This document shows, piece by piece, positions 1 through 13,771 of a DNA stretch of 64,000 nucleotides. Source of the DNA: Pogonophryne albipinna (Eukaryota; Chordata; Actinopteri; Perciformes; Artedidraconidae); contig CM053261.1 in NCBI GenBank assembly GCA_028583405.1, positions 9,987,459-10,051,458 of the forward strand, written 5' to 3'. Every line of letters starts with the position of its first letter. Position 1 is the stretch's first letter. The notes below the pieces were generated by a model. That model saw only the letters and a list, made by a program, of their open reading frames with translations. It made no database searches and was not told the DNA's origin. A program made the translations under genes and the position numbers.

Positions 1-1079
1 GGCCCTCTGTGAGGGCCTAAGATATTCTAAAAAATAATATTTGAAAACATTTAAAAAAAACGTTTTTTTAAAATATTTTTATAAATATTTTTTTGTTGTT
101 ACATTTTTCATTAGTTTTACCAAAATAACTTGATGTAATTGTATTTAAAATAATATTTCCAAAGAAATAAATCCTTCGAATCTGCCTGTTCAGTTTCTGT
201 TGGAATGTGAAGGGTTAAATGCCGTCTCTGCGAGTTATGTGAAGACGGGAGAGCTTGTTGGTCCCTCAGTACATTCACAGAGGGCCAGCTATAGTAACTC
301 AATGAGAGAGTAATGTCAAATGACAGTACAATTGACCAATCATATCTTCCCTCTAAATGGGCAGGCTTTATTTTCGCCCGCTGTGAGGTCTATGCAAGTG
401 GTGCAGTGACGCGTCCTAAAACCCGGAAGTAAGCTTCGCTCGGATTCCCTCGACAAAAGAGCAATAAGATTTCTCCATAGAATTTTGGTAAATAGCTCGA
501 AATAAGGTCTGTGGAAAACGAACCTGTTAGATAAATGCACGTTTTGTTCAGCCGGATAATATCCACATGTCTACCCTACTTTTATTATTTTCGAATCATA
601 AATCTAAACGATAGATTTATGATCGATAGATTTATAATTAGCATAAGTTCGTTCATGATGGCTCACTTCAGTGATAGTGATGACATCGTTACGAAATTAT
701 TAACCGAGTCATTTTCAAGATTGAGTTACAATGATAAACTGGAGTGGCAAAGGATCAGCTGAATGACCCGCCATCAAGTGTTTCATCCAAAAGGACAGGA
801 GGATGGACTTAAGTGATTTGATCATCAAAGGTAGGCCTAAGTCATTTTCAATGCGGGCCGCCGTGCCGACTTAATTCATTTGTAATTGTTACTTGGCTGT
901 GGGTGCCCTGTCATGATAGGTGTTTATATAAATGGTGTTGTTTTGTGTGGTAGAGGGTCGCTGTCATTGATGCGTTTTGCACCCCGGGCCGTTGTTTTGA
1001 TATTCCGCTGAAGTATACGCTGTGACGTAATATCTCTTCTTTTTTTTCTCGAGGGAAGGGGGGTCAGAGGGCCTAGGTA
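1..1079. other. A+T-rich stretch, no assignable gene
   Basis: No exon of pitpnm2 or any other known gene was recognised here. The only suggestive piece is a short plus-strand ORF (655-762), listed separately. A GC-richer patch at about 360-480 precedes it. The left part is mostly A/T runs. The next pitpnm2 exon, expected on the minus strand, was not found and must lie beyond the left edge. Confidence 0.5.
655..762 (+). other. Exon-like short ORF, possible transposon protein start
   Basis: From the tandem ATGs at 655 and 658 the plus strand reads about 35 residues rich in acidic and polar residues, including an SDSDD motif, and stops at 760-762. About 70 bases later a consensus-like splice donor (AAAG then GTAGGC) occurs near 831. 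A hydrophilic start after a GC-rich leader, followed by a donor, resembles a decayed first exon of a transposon-encoded gene. I do not recognise the family, and chance is a real alternative. Confidence 0.2.
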
Positions 1080-1985
1080 TAAAAGTCACGGCTCGCCACT
1101 GCCTGAGGTGGAACTCCGATGGCTCGGGTGTTGCCCTCTGGCCGAATGTGGCGTTCCTGCCCAAGGTGCTTCCACTTGCCCACTCCAATCGGCCCATCCA
1201 GCTGGCACGCTTTAACGTACAGGAGAGCTGCACGCCAGAGTTGCTGTGCCCTGTGCGTGCCCTAAAAGCGTATGTTGATGCTACAGCCTGTATACGGCAG
1301 TCAGAGCAGCTCTTCGTTTGCCATGGCGGCACTAGGAAGGGTTGTGCTCTCTCCAAGCAGCGGCTGTCCCACTGGGTTGTTGATACAATCGCACATGCCT
1401 ATGGGGCCAGTGGCCGCACCCTGCCATCAGGGGTGAGATGCCACTCTACAAGGAGCGTCTCAACGTCTTGGGCCGCCCTGAGAGGAGTGCCCCTGGAGAC
1501 CATCTGCACCGCGGCGTCTTGGGCGTCTTCTGGCACATTCTCCAGGTTCTACCGGGTCAATGTCGCCACCCCCATCCTTTGGGCGTAGTCCTGTTGCCAA
1601 GCTCCGCTGCTTCCAGCTAGGTGAGTATTTGGTTTCTTCATGACATGGTTGGTATAAGTCATCCAGTGCTAAAGCACCGCCTCTGGCGCTCAGTAGGGAC
1701 GAAATAGAACGATAGTTACGTCTGTAACTACAGTTCTATGAGTCCCGGATGACCGCCAGAGTTTCCTGTCACTCAGAATTCTTGTGTGTTCGCGAGAAGA
1801 TTCTGGGAACAGATCCTCTGATGACACTGGCTGATATAGCCGGTGTCACGTGGGTCACAGGTGACTTTGTTGTTATTGGTACTCGTATGGCGCATGCGCG
1901 CGATGGACATATCCAGTGCTAAAGCACCACCTCTGGCGGTCATCCGGGACTCGTAGAACCGTAGTTACAGACGTAACTATCGTTT
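1080..1985 (+). mobile_element. DIRS-type retrotransposon remnant (3' part)
   Basis: The segment holds the C-terminal part of a tyrosine recombinase, followed by the repeat arrangement typical of DIRS elements. The stretch at 1714-1763 is complementary to 1930-1981 (core GTTACGTCTGTAACTAC against GTAGTTACAGACGTAAC). A direct repeat, CCAGTGCTAAAGCACC, occurs near 1662 and 1913. In DIRS elements an internal complementary region pairs with the terminal repeats, which fits this. The 5' part (gag, reverse transcriptase, RNase H) is absent; homology begins near 1080. The element is therefore a truncated, inactive copy. Confidence 0.75.
1088..1588 (+). pseudogene. Tyrosine recombinase fragment of a DIRS element
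   Basis: Open frame of about 166 codons, continuing upstream of the GTG at 1148 into a DGSGVALWPN segment that matches the DIRS recombinase style. The HxxR catalytic box (His codon 1442-1444, then S, T, Arg) is present. So are a Trp-rich segment (ALRGVPLETI, then AASWAS) and a candidate catalytic Tyr in FYRV (codon 1550-1552). The N-terminal arm-binding part and the first catalytic Arg region are missing or off-frame, so this is a fragment rather than a gene. In intact elements the enzyme integrates circular cDNA without target-site duplication. Confidence 0.75.
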
Positions 1986-2341
1986 TCATTGACTCTCAGG
2001 GTTATTCAAAATGGTTCATGGTCATGTTTTTATTTATGCCCAGTTTTTCTTCTTTCAGTCTTTTAATGATTATCCTTCATTTTGTACAGGTGTCCTCAAT
2101 TTTTCATAGTTATGCCTGATTTATCATGATTAAATACACTTTTTCCAGGGTGTTCTCCGACATATCAGAAATCCAACGTGTCAGGGTTATTCATGAGTTT
2201 TATGGCTATCCAAGGTTATTTTTTAGGATGATTCATTGACCCAGAGAAAAAGAGGAAGATATTCCCTTAAAGGTGACTTGTGTCAATGAGTGCAGCCCAT
2301 CTTAAGGACAACACACACACACCCCAATCTGCCATACCTAC
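1986..2341. other. pitpnm2 intron sequence, nothing recognised
   Basis: Low-complexity, T-rich sequence between the DIRS remnant and pitpnm2 exon 4. The donor of exon 4 lies at 2341-2340 (minus strand). The following exon, which should encode the GLRRV...AWCWQDEW part of the PITP fold, is not visible. Confidence 0.5.
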
Positions 2342-2575
2342 CCACGTCGTGTATGAAGCGTTCGATCTTGGACTGCATGCCCCAGTATCTGAACTCCACT
2401 TTGCAGAGTTTGTAGGCACACATGACGGGACATTCACCAAGGTTCTGGTTGATCTCCTCGATCCAGTCGTCTGACAGCGGACCCCGTTTGGTTTTCACCG
2501 ACTGATACAGCTTAGGGTCTTCTTCCACCAGGTATTCATGTGGGGGGATGTAGTCCTTTACGATGTCTATGGGGT
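2342..2575 (-). CDS. pitpnm2: pitpnm2 coding exon 4
   Basis: Minus-strand exon with acceptor TTGCAG at 2576 and donor GTAGGT after 2342. It completes a split Asp codon and encodes [15 protein letters not shown], then the strongly family-specific [16 protein letters not shown] and ERFIHDV. It ends one base into the following Gly codon. The segment between DDWIEE and VMCAYK differs in length from the mammalian proteins as I remember them. Confidence 0.88.
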
Positions 2576-5500
2576 CTGCAAGGGGGACAAAGTTATTATT
2601 AATCACACAAATCAAATGACACATTTCACGACTCCCTGAGTGAAAATCTTTCTATGCAGTGTGTGTGTGAGAATGTTTTATGTAATAACTCCCTGCAGGG
2701 CATTTGTCTGCACATTTTCCTGCACCACGGTGAATTTTAGTATTCAGGGGCTCAACACGAGCTGCTACACTCCCTCAGTCTTATCCCTCCACATCACACT
2801 GTCTGCATTTTCCCTGAACATAACACTGTGTAGATCTGATCCTGCATTCACTTAAATAGGACTCCACTCTGGGAGTTTTCATGGCAGAGGGTGTGTTCTT
2901 GTGTGCAGAATGAAATACTCACCGACAGTCCTCTGTCTCTTTTCAGCAGAAGACATATTGAAGACATCCACTTGATTTCCAGTGTCTGGTTTGTAATACG
3001 TCTCAATGTCTATAGAGAACTTCTCTACAAAGGGACAGGTGTACCTGAGAGACAAGAGAGAGAATAGTTGTTTAAAAGTGTAGACAAGTCTTATAAACCC
3101 ATTTTTTAAATGTATGTTTATGTTATCATTAATATTTTATTTATTTCTTTGTATATTTGTGTCACTTTTTAAACTTTGGATTTTTTCTCATTGTTGCATG
3201 TTTGCTGCCCACATAATGTTTTTATGCACACCTATTGATAATGTAAAGACCCAACGTGTGTGTGTGCGTGTGCGTGCGTGCTGTAAGCTAGTTAACAAGC
3301 AGCCTTATGCCAATATATTCCGCAACTCTAGACATTATTTCAGCACTTCTGTCAGCCTCGTACTCTGACTGTATGAAATGGTCTTTGCTGTAAATGCTAC
3401 AAAGCTTCTGGCGCATTGTGATAATAAAAAAAGATATCAGATGTGGACCCAGTGTCCTTTATCCTGGACCTCCTGGGCAGATTTATAACACAAACGTGAA
3501 GAGATGTTCCTTTATTCTTACTTATGCTGCAGGGAAGAACATGTTACTGATGTGGATTCATGAAAACTGTTAAAACCTGGCAGAGTGAGCTGTTGGATTT
3601 ATTGCACTACTAGAATATCTTTCATGTATATTTTATTATAAATAAGGGGCTTTTATCTTCATTTTGCACATTAGCAATAGCAATGTATTATTTTACCACT
3701 TATTTTGTTTGTTGTAATGTTTGTTGTCTTTTGTACCTTTTTTTTATCTCCATGGATTCCATAATGAATTCATGGTGTGCTTTTTGTTTGTAAAAAACGG
3801 ATGAATATATTGTCAAAAAACTAAACATAACACATTTCCATGTGTTTACGCTTATATTTATTGATTTACTCTTTTATTTGATTGTCATTTTTTAATTGGC
3901 AAATAGAATAGAAGTACTTAACAAGAAATCAGTTAATTTAGTAAGTAGTAAACATAGGTGCCGTACTTGAGTAAATGTACTGAGTTACTCTCCTCCTCTG
4001 GGTATTTCCCTGCTGTGGTGTGTTTCTCACCGGGTGCGGGTGTATGGGTAGGCGTTCCAGGACTCCTCCTCCACTCGGAGCGCCGCCTGAGGCAGGATGG
4101 CACAGAACCAGGACGGGATGTGCTTCCCGATGTGGTACACTTTGTGAGTGTACTGCCCCGAGCCCCCGGGCCCGTCCTCGTAGGGCTTGTTTTCCAGGAT
4201 TTCTACGCCGCTGCCTTCCCCACAGCTCTCCTCTCGGCTCTTCTTCTGCAGGGGGACACACAACAGGAAGTGGTGAGGGGGGGGGTGTGTGGGAGCTGCT
4301 GAGATTCATCAACCATATAAAAGTATTAAACAGTATTGCATTTTATTACTTTATTTCATGTGCCGATGTTGGGTTTCAGAAGTCATATCATAGGTTCAAC
4401 CCCCCTCCATGTTCAAATCTATTTAGCTAACTCTGGAGTTATATACAATACCCTTAACTGTGGTTCCTCCATTTCCCCAGGATAAGAATCTCATTTTTTT
4501 TTTCTTTTTCGGATCACAAACAGGATCAGCTTCTTGTCAACACAACATTTTATCGAGATAATAATTAATTCAAGATCACAAGAGAAAAAAGTTGAATAAT
4601 AATAATTGAATAATTAAAATATATCGTATTTGTTATTGTCTTTTTTTGTGTTTTTCAATAGTGGAAGAAATCAAATAGAAATACACTGCATTGTTAACAT
4701 TATTTAACTTATTTACCTTGTAATTAATGCTGTAAACAAGAAGGACCTCAAATCAGCCACTGTTTTTATTGAGTGGGACTTCTAAAGTTTTACTTTTTGT
4801 TCCTTTTTTATATAATTCTGTACTGGAAAATATGAACTAGAAATAAAAACAATCTCAGCTCAGTGACAGCAGCTGGGCTCAGCGAGGCTTTGCCTTCAAA
4901 AAGTATCATTCAGTGAGAGACTCTGAAACAGCAACGGTGCTGCCTCCCTCCCTTTATTCCTAAATGAAGCCCCTGAGACCCTCACACAGCGCTCCCCCCC
5001 CCCCCCCCCAAAGGGATGATGCAGCAGGAACTGAGTGGTGAGGCGGAGAGAAAAAAAGCTGCCACATGGAAAACAAGAACCTGCTTTACATTCTAATTCA
5101 GCCACACCCTTTTCCTTTCCTCCTCAGCTCAGTTTGCCCCTCCACTCTGCACCCGGACAAAAAAATGTAACTTCAAAAGAATAGAAACAATACAATCGAA
5201 CAAACCTCAGAGAAAGGGAATATATCATAAAGAGTTAAAAAATATGTTTTAAAATTGAGAGGGAGAGAGAGCGTTTAAATGTATAGTGTAATTAAAAAAG
5301 AAAATAAATTACCTATTAGAACAATAAGCTGCTTTTCTTATATTCTAAAAATGCTGTAAATTCACTTTTGCCTATTTGTTTTGGAAAGAAAATGGAAAAA
5401 TAAAAATAGTTTGTATTTGATCTCTTTTGGTCACGCCCTCTTAATTCCTCTACATCTCTCTTATTCTCCTCTCCTCCTGTGCTAAATGATCTAATGAATA

Positions 5501-8500
5501 AAGTGGAGGAGGGGACCTCAGAGGTCTGGTTTCTCTTTCTCTCCGCAGCGTGTGACACTCTCTCAGGCAGCAGATGGTGGGACACAGATCCTGGAGCTCT
5601 GAGCACTTTTAAGCTGTTTCTTCACAGCAGGAGTCGTGGATTACTGCATCAATTTACATCATCTTAAGAAGCTCTCCGTTTAGACTGGGACCATCTTCAC
5701 TGGAGAGATGAGTGTTAACCATAGGGTGTTAACAGGCTGGTGAAACATGTGAAACCCTCCAGGCTCTGACAGAGCAGCCCAAATATCTAACAACCTAACA
5801 AATACTTCTGCATACAAACAGTTAAATAAAAGATTACTTTATTGAAGATTACAATTAAATATATTAATAAGGATTAAAGAATATGTTAATTAAAGGTGGG
5901 GTAGGTAATTTTGAAGAAACCAGCTCGAGTGTGCTAGAATTTGAAAATACACAGCTGGAAAAAATCTGCCACTTCCTTACAGAGCCCCTCCTCCAACACA
6001 CATGAACGCGCACATGACCAATGAGGGCACGAGATAAGTTTGTGCACAGATGGAAGGCTGACAGGCAGGTAGGCCATCCAGTTATTTTAGCCGGGCCGAC
6101 TAAAATGATTGGTTGTGCTTTTTACAGTGCTACGGCTTCCAGATGACATTTTTTATGGATTTGTTGTCAAAGCACTGAAGATATTAATTGCTATCGGGAT
6201 GTTAAGAGCATTCCATGGAATATAACAAAAAGTGTATCTCGAGCCGGTTTCTCAAACTTACCTACCCCACCTTTAACTATAATATAAACAATAAAATAGG
6301 CAATTTAATACAAGAAAGTATAGAACTTGTATTACAAGTAAAAATTAAAAACGAAATTGTATATACAAGGAATATACTGTTTAGTTATATACAGAAAAAT
6401 ATTTTAGATTTCTAAATTATAGTAAAACATATAAGAAATTATTAGTTTCAGTTAAATAAATCGGGCAAAATGTTATGCTTTTCATATATTATAAAAACAC
6501 TGAAAAAAATAAATATTTTACAAGGGGAATACTACTTTAATTTAGTTTTTGGACAATTCATAGCCAATTCCCTGACATTTCTTTGATAAATGAATACATA
6601 CAAAAAGCAGGTTTAGCCCCAAGAATAAAGTATGTTGACACACTAGCTGCATTTTTTGTTATTTTATTAAGTCTCACTTTCTCTTTTATCTGCTGCTGCA
6701 ATCTCATGGGGTCAAACATAGAAATGAACTCAATAAGTTAACGATAAATAGCTTCATCCCATCTTGTGTTCCCATTCTTGGACTTACACGAGCTAAGAAC
6801 AATACAATGAAACTATTCTTTATACCCTCTGCAGTCTCTCTAGGAGGAAGAGGGAGTTATTCTCATAATGGCTCAAATTATTGTTTCTAAAATATCTTTA
6901 ATTGACTGAGTATTTATACTTTTGCCCTGTGTTTAATGTAAGCTAACTGTGTGCATCCCACTGAGCCCGACTAATTGCCCCTTTGAGGACAAATACAATT
7001 ATTGATTGATTGATTTTATCCATGCATATTTACAGATTCTGTGCGTGAACATTAGTTTTCCTTTGTACCTTTTATATACATTGTTTTGTATATCATTTTA
7101 AGTATGTGTGCATGAATGTGTTATGCCCAAATTACTATTGTAAAATAGATGTAAACTTAATTTGTACTTTATAAAACCGTTAAAGAATCTGTGTTTACTA
7201 TATGTTCCACACAACCCTGAAAAAACCCACTTTTGCTACAAACTGTTGCTCAAATTCGAAAAATAAAAGGGACCTAATGCAATGTATTTAAATCTTAATG
7301 TCACTGTTGAGTCAGGTGACAGGACAGTAGCTCTGTATTCTGGTGTCACACTGATGATTGAAAAGCTATTTTATTCCTTCCGTTGTAATACGCTTTGGTA
7401 CGAAGGACGGCTCTACGTGAATACAAATCCTCCCGATCATTATTAACAGCAGAGTGGGGTGCTGGGGGTCAACAATGAGAGCTCAGATTGTACACGGAGC
7501 TCCCTCTCCTGAAGACTTTAGGGAGGTGATATCAGTAATGAAGGTCAGAGGAGGCAAACAGCTGGAAAATTGCTGTAATCTAGCAGGTAATGTAATTTAT
7601 GTGAGGAGCTAAGGGTCTTAAATTACCCTCCTCATGTCTGCTGCAGTACAGGAGAGCACATAGTATCTGTATTAATGACACACACCTCACTGCAACTCAG
7701 CTGACTATACAGGGTTTCCCAGGGGTTTTAAGAAGGTTGTCTTTAAGAACAACAGCAGATGCAACAGGTGCTGTGTAGAAAATGAAGGTTATTATCTTGC
7801 ACAACATCAGCCTAAGACAACCAAGACAGGATCTAAAGAGGACATATCCACTTCTTGGCAATATAACCTTCAATTCCCTCTGCACTAACAAAAAAACTGT
7901 CACCAATGTTAGGAAAATAATTGTCCTAGACTCCTAGATATGACGTGCATGACCAACCCTGACGTCTGTTATCTCCTTTAAGGAGATAGGCTGCTTCAGC
8001 CATAATGTTGTTGTTCCCATTCTGTGACCGGGCAACCCTAGGTCACAGATGGTTTATTGTTGTGGGTACACTGGGAGTGGGACACTTCTTTCTCGGTGTT
8101 TGTGGACTCCAAGGTGTGAAATCTTCGAGGCCATAAGTGTCAGACGCAAGTAACTCAGTGTTCCCAACTGTTTAGGCTATCTTCTCAAATATGTTGATTA
8201 CTCTCTGCGAAACCAGTTAAATGGGCTAACGAGAGAGAGGCGCTCCAGAATTGACGTGGCAACTCTACCGTGAAGTCAGAACCTCTGGCTCTTGGACTTG
8301 TGATGTGAATTCTCCGGCCGAAGCTCCAAATAAACCATCAGTGTTTGACATCAGCTCCTGCTCTTCCCGTGTCTCTTTCCTGAGTTGGTGACTCCCACTT
8401 CATTGCTACACAGAAGTTTCCCTTACAACCAATAGTGGAAGAGCTTCTTAAACTAAAGATGCTGCGTCTGCTGCTGAGGTGTTTGTTTTCTGTCAAACAC

Positions 8501-11500
8501 ACACACGTAATTGATGAGGCATGACAGGTGCCAACAAGCACAAGAGTGCACAGCGGGGCTTGTGCAATCACACGTCACAAAAGACTGATATATTATACTC
8601 TGGGAGGTTTTTTGTTAGTTGAAAGAGAGTATTTGTTGAAAACAGCACTTCAAAATGTAACTATCATGGTTTTTTGGTGCCTTTGAATTACGTTTAATGT
8701 CCAAGTTTCTTTCAATAAGTTATATATGTGTTGTATCCGAGTAGAATAGCAAAAACAGCAATAAGGCATAACTGAGTACACTTTCATATATTTGTATACC
8801 TCAGAAGTAATGTTGTTTTTGCGATATTCAACAACATTATTGCATATTTTCCTCATATCGTTCAGTCCTAACATTAGCAGAGCAGCTAATGCTAATAGTA
8901 GCATGCAAACACACTCACAAATACAAATGAATCAAAGTGCCCCATGACATGAACGCCTGCAAACAACTTCACAGCAATCCATCCAATAGTTGTTGAATTA
9001 ACTTCATATAAAAACATAAATATCGACCCTGTGGTGGAGCTAGAAGAATACTCAGTCCACTTGATAGATACAGTGGGGGAAAAAAGTATTTGGTCAGCCA
9101 CCAATTGTGCAAGTTCTCCCACTTAAAAAGATGAGAGAGGCCTGTAATTTTCATCCTAGGTATACCTCAACTATGAGAGACAAAATGAGAAAAAAAAAAT
9201 CCAGAGAATCACATTGTCTGATTTTTAAAGAATTTATTTGCAAATTATGGTGGAAAATAAGTATTTGGTCAATAACAAAAGTTCATCTCAATACTTTGTT
9301 ATATACCCTTTGTTGGCAATGACAGAGGTCAAACGTTTTCTGTAAGTCTTCACAAGGTTTTCACACACTGTTGCTGGTATTTTGGCCCATTCCTCCATGC
9401 AGATCTCCTCTAGAGCAGTGATGTTTTGGGGCTGTCGCTGGGCAACACGGACTTTCAACTCCCTCCAAAGATTTTCTATGGGGTTGAGATCTGGAGACTG
9501 GCTAGGCCACTCCAGGACCTTGAAATGCTTCTTACGAAGCCACTCCTTCGTTGGTTTCATCTGACCATATGACATTCTCCCAATCCTCTTCTGGATCATC
9601 TAAATGCTCTAGCAAACTTCAGACGGGCCTGGACATGTACTGGCTTAAGCAGGGGGACACGTCTGGCACTGCAGGATTTGAGTCCCTGGCGGCGTAGTGT
9701 GTTACTGATGGTAGCCTTTGTTACTTTGGTCCCAGCTCTCTGCAGGTCATTGACTAGGTCCCCCCGTGTGGTTCTGGGATTTTTGCTCACCGTTCTTGTG
9801 ATCATTTTGACCCCACGGGGTGAGATCTTGCGTGGAACCCCAGATCGAGGGAGATTATCAGTGGTCTTGTATGTCTTCCATTTTCTAATAATTGCTCCCA
9901 CAGTTGATTTCTTCACACCAAGCTGCTTACCTATTGCAGATTCAGTCTTCCCAGCCTGGTGCACGTCTACACTTGTGTTTCTGGTGTCCTTTGACAGCTC
10001 TTTGGTCTTGGCCATAGTGGAGTTTGGAGTGTGACTGTTTGAGGTGGTGGACAGGTGTCTTTTATACAGATAACAAGTTCAAACAGGTGCCATTAATACA
10101 GTTAACAAGTGGAGGACAGAGGAGGCTCTTAAAGAAGAAGTTACAGGTCTGTGAGAGCCAGAAATCTTGTTTGTTTGTAGGTGACCAAATACTTATTTTA
10201 CCGAGGAATTTACAAATTAATTCATTAAAAATCCTACAATGTGATTTCCTGGATTCTTTCCCCCCATTCTGTCTCTCATAGTTGAAGTGTACCTAGAATG
10301 AAAATTACAGGCCTCTCATCTTTTTAAGTGGGAGAACTTGCACAATTGGTGGCTGACTAAATACTTTTTTGCCCCACTGTATTTTGCAAGTAAAACATGT
10401 GCCCTGCTGGTGGGGCTTTATAAAAAAGGCAGTATATGAATAAAGTCTTTACTCTACTGAAATTCATGGAGATCAAAAACTGATAAAGAAAGTTTCCGAT
10501 CACTGTTAAGAATAAGCTGCAGAAAGTTGGATCAATGTGCAAAGAGTAAAACATTGATGACGTAAGTTCCACACAAATTCTTTACAAGTCTCTAACAACT
10601 TTTCTTAAATATGTTAAACCGGTCTCATATAGCTACAATTCTCATATTCTCCTGTCTCAGATTATAAGAGGAACTGCAGCTGTTTGTATTAATGTGTGAG
10701 AAAAGACTACACAAGTAAAACGTGGTGTCACACTTCACAGGTCTGTGTTTTGCAGAATAATCTTTGCATAAACTATTCCTGCAAAGAACTATGTCATTTA
10801 AGTCGAAGTATTTGTAAAAAGGGAATATTCAATAAGAATTAAAAAATACAAATTAATTTTTTTTTGTATTTTAAAGAGTCTTTAAGTTAATGCACAGCTT
10901 TTCAGATAAAAAAGCAAACATGTAAAATGTGTCCGAAGCCAAATGTATAATACATAATAACAATACAATAAGCTATCACTAACAATTTCAATGGAGCTGT
11001 TCCTTAGAACTCCTTATAATATGTTTCCTCTCATTTCTGTAAATTAGTACCATGAAACTACTTTCCACTAAAACAATTTGTTGGAGAATTACAGAACCAA
11101 AAAGTTCCTAAATCTTAAAATCCTTGAATAAAATAAAGAACATGACTGCCAAAAACCCACATGAGGAAAGATGAGTCAGAAAAGCGTGACGAGGCATGTA
11201 TCCAGAAACTGTTCAAGATAAAGAAATATGAAAAAACTAAAGTGTGCTGGAAAAAAATTGCTGAAAGGAAAGGAAAAAGGAGAAGGAGAAGTGAAAGAAC
11301 ACAGATCCCATGCACAATGTGAGAAGTGCAACCAGCTCTCAGTAGAATGAGAAAGGGTCTCTGCTGAGGTTCTGGGTCTGTTGGCCTGAGCTGCCCATAA
11401 TCATTTATGAGACCCCGCAAGGTTAGCATAGAGCAGGAATACACAGCCCCCCCCCCCCCCCCTCAGGCCCACTAGTAGTCCCAGTACATGAGTTCTAGTT

Positions 11501-12718
11501 CATTTTTAGACAGCAAAATAACTGATCAGGGCAGCATTCGCCCAGCAGCTCCTGTGTTCTGTAAGGTATGTTTACTGTTTTTATCATAGGAGTTTTTCAT
11601 GCTTTTAAGAGAGCATGGATGACTCTTCAGTTTCCAAACAAAAAGCAATGTATCAGGGCTCGGCATTAATGCTCGCCCGAGGCAAATGATTTGTGTTCGG
11701 ACAGGAGGAATGCCTTGCTCAATTGGTCGATCATGCAAGTGAAAAATAAGTGTGACCTTTATTTATTAATTTCTCTGTGTTGTAACATTGGATATATGCT
11801 AACTTAATGTCATCCCTCCAAAGGACAAGAGCAACTCAGCGTGTAAAGCCGACATATTGTAACATCTAATTTCATGAATTAAGGGTTTATTTCGAGCAGA
11901 CTAACGTTAGTGATTGCTGGAACAGTAGAAAGACTAACCAAGGCGGCTTTCATGAGTTGTATTGAGTTTTTAACATTATGTTTGATAAAGTGGGTTTTAC
12001 GATGATCAACGAGGTGAATTTACCGTTTCCGTCCATGGAGTCAAAATGATATATTAATTGAATGTTTTCATCTTTAATACCAGAACTTTCCAAATATATG
12101 TTGATTTGTATTTTGTTGTTTGTCCTACATTTTCCAGTTTCTCTTTCAGGCACCTCGCCTGACATTTTTTTAATCAAAGGTCACTCAAACTAAAATCCAA
12201 ATGGATTTGTTTGGTTCTATTTTCATTGCCGGCGTAATCCATATTTGCTGCTCTAGTGAGTATTTGGAGCAGCAGTTTGTGAGATTGAGTCAAAATAAAC
12301 TACAGTGTGTGTGTTCATGGTGCGTCAGAGTGTGGCTCACTGATGTGTTTCTGATCTGTTGTTTGGTTTATTTTGGATCACACATGTCAACGTTTGCAAA
12401 CTACAGATGTATTTAAAGTAAAATAATCGTATTTAACACAAGGGTGTTTACATTGGGTACATGAGTGATGCATACATCTTGTAAATAGTGTATCCAGTAA
12501 TATGGAGCCAGACATAATGTCGTCATGGTAACGCTGACTGCGCCATCACGTCTCCTCCCTCGCTCTCTTTCTCTCTTTCCGCCCAGATCACAAACAAATG
12601 ATGGCAGCGGCTGCCATGCTGCAGCTGATGTCACCAGTTACCACAGCAACCGGCACTTAGCTATGACGCTGAGAAGGAGCAGGAGGGGTCCACCAGTGTG
12701 TGTATGCGTGTGTGTGTG

Positions 12719-12750
<32 letters not shown>

Positions 12751-13734
12751 TGCGTGTGTGCGTGCGTGCGCATCATCAAAGCTAATATTCAGGAGGTTTG
12801 TTTAAGATTTTTTTTCGGAAGGTTCGCTCTTCTTCTGATGTTTTTTCCAGTTTTATTTTATTTAAAGAGTTTTATACAGGTATATTTTGTACGGATTATA
12901 AATCTGCATTATGGATAGAAAATATATACTATTGAAAAATATGATCTCTTTTACACACAAATTATATAATGTCATTATCTCCTCAAACATGGAAGTCGTT
13001 CAGATTGTCCGTCAGCAGGATTACAGGAAAACTACTTGCCCTAGTTTAATGAAATTAGGTGGAAGGGCGTGCATGGGCCAGTGAAGAAGCCATTAAATGT
13101 AATCAGAGCGGATCGGAATCATGGCCGAAGAAACAAATCACCTTGTGAGGTACAGCAGGGCCTTGCTGCATGTCTGCGCTCTCAGATTGCCCTCAATATA
13201 CCGATTCCAAACTCATCTAACATCCAAACGAAGTGTAAATAAACAAAATCATTTATGATTTGAAGGTATTTTACCAACTTCATGTCTTGTCACATTTTAG
13301 TCCACAAATGAAAATCGCACTTCTCTCTCCCATAAAACATATGAGTATTTGGATATATTCAGCCTGTCTTTTCTCTTTTATGGTGTTATGCAGGTCTTTT
13401 TAGTTTCTTTTCTTATAAATGTTTTGTTAGTTCCATGAGCATTGTGGGTTATCTTACTTACTGCGTAGTCCTAGATTGTTTCTTTTAAAATTAAGCCAAA
13501 CATCAAATTAATCATTTCCACTAACAACAAACTGGATTATCATATCAGTTTATATAATAATATGCACATAATAACAAACTTAATTCTATTATCAGCAGTT
13601 TTATGAAAAACACCCTAAACCTAAAGGCTTTCCCTTGATGAATGCCTAATAAACATATCTGACTAATGGTTAACAGCATTTATTTGCAAAATAGAATCAC
13701 ATCTTGTTAATCTTTTAGTGCATTTTCTATGTGA

Positions 13735-13771
<37 letters not shown>

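Noticed and set aside
9678..10034. Hydrophobic plus-strand ORF as a membrane protein
   Set aside because: It is the antisense of the Tc1 transposase N-terminal region.
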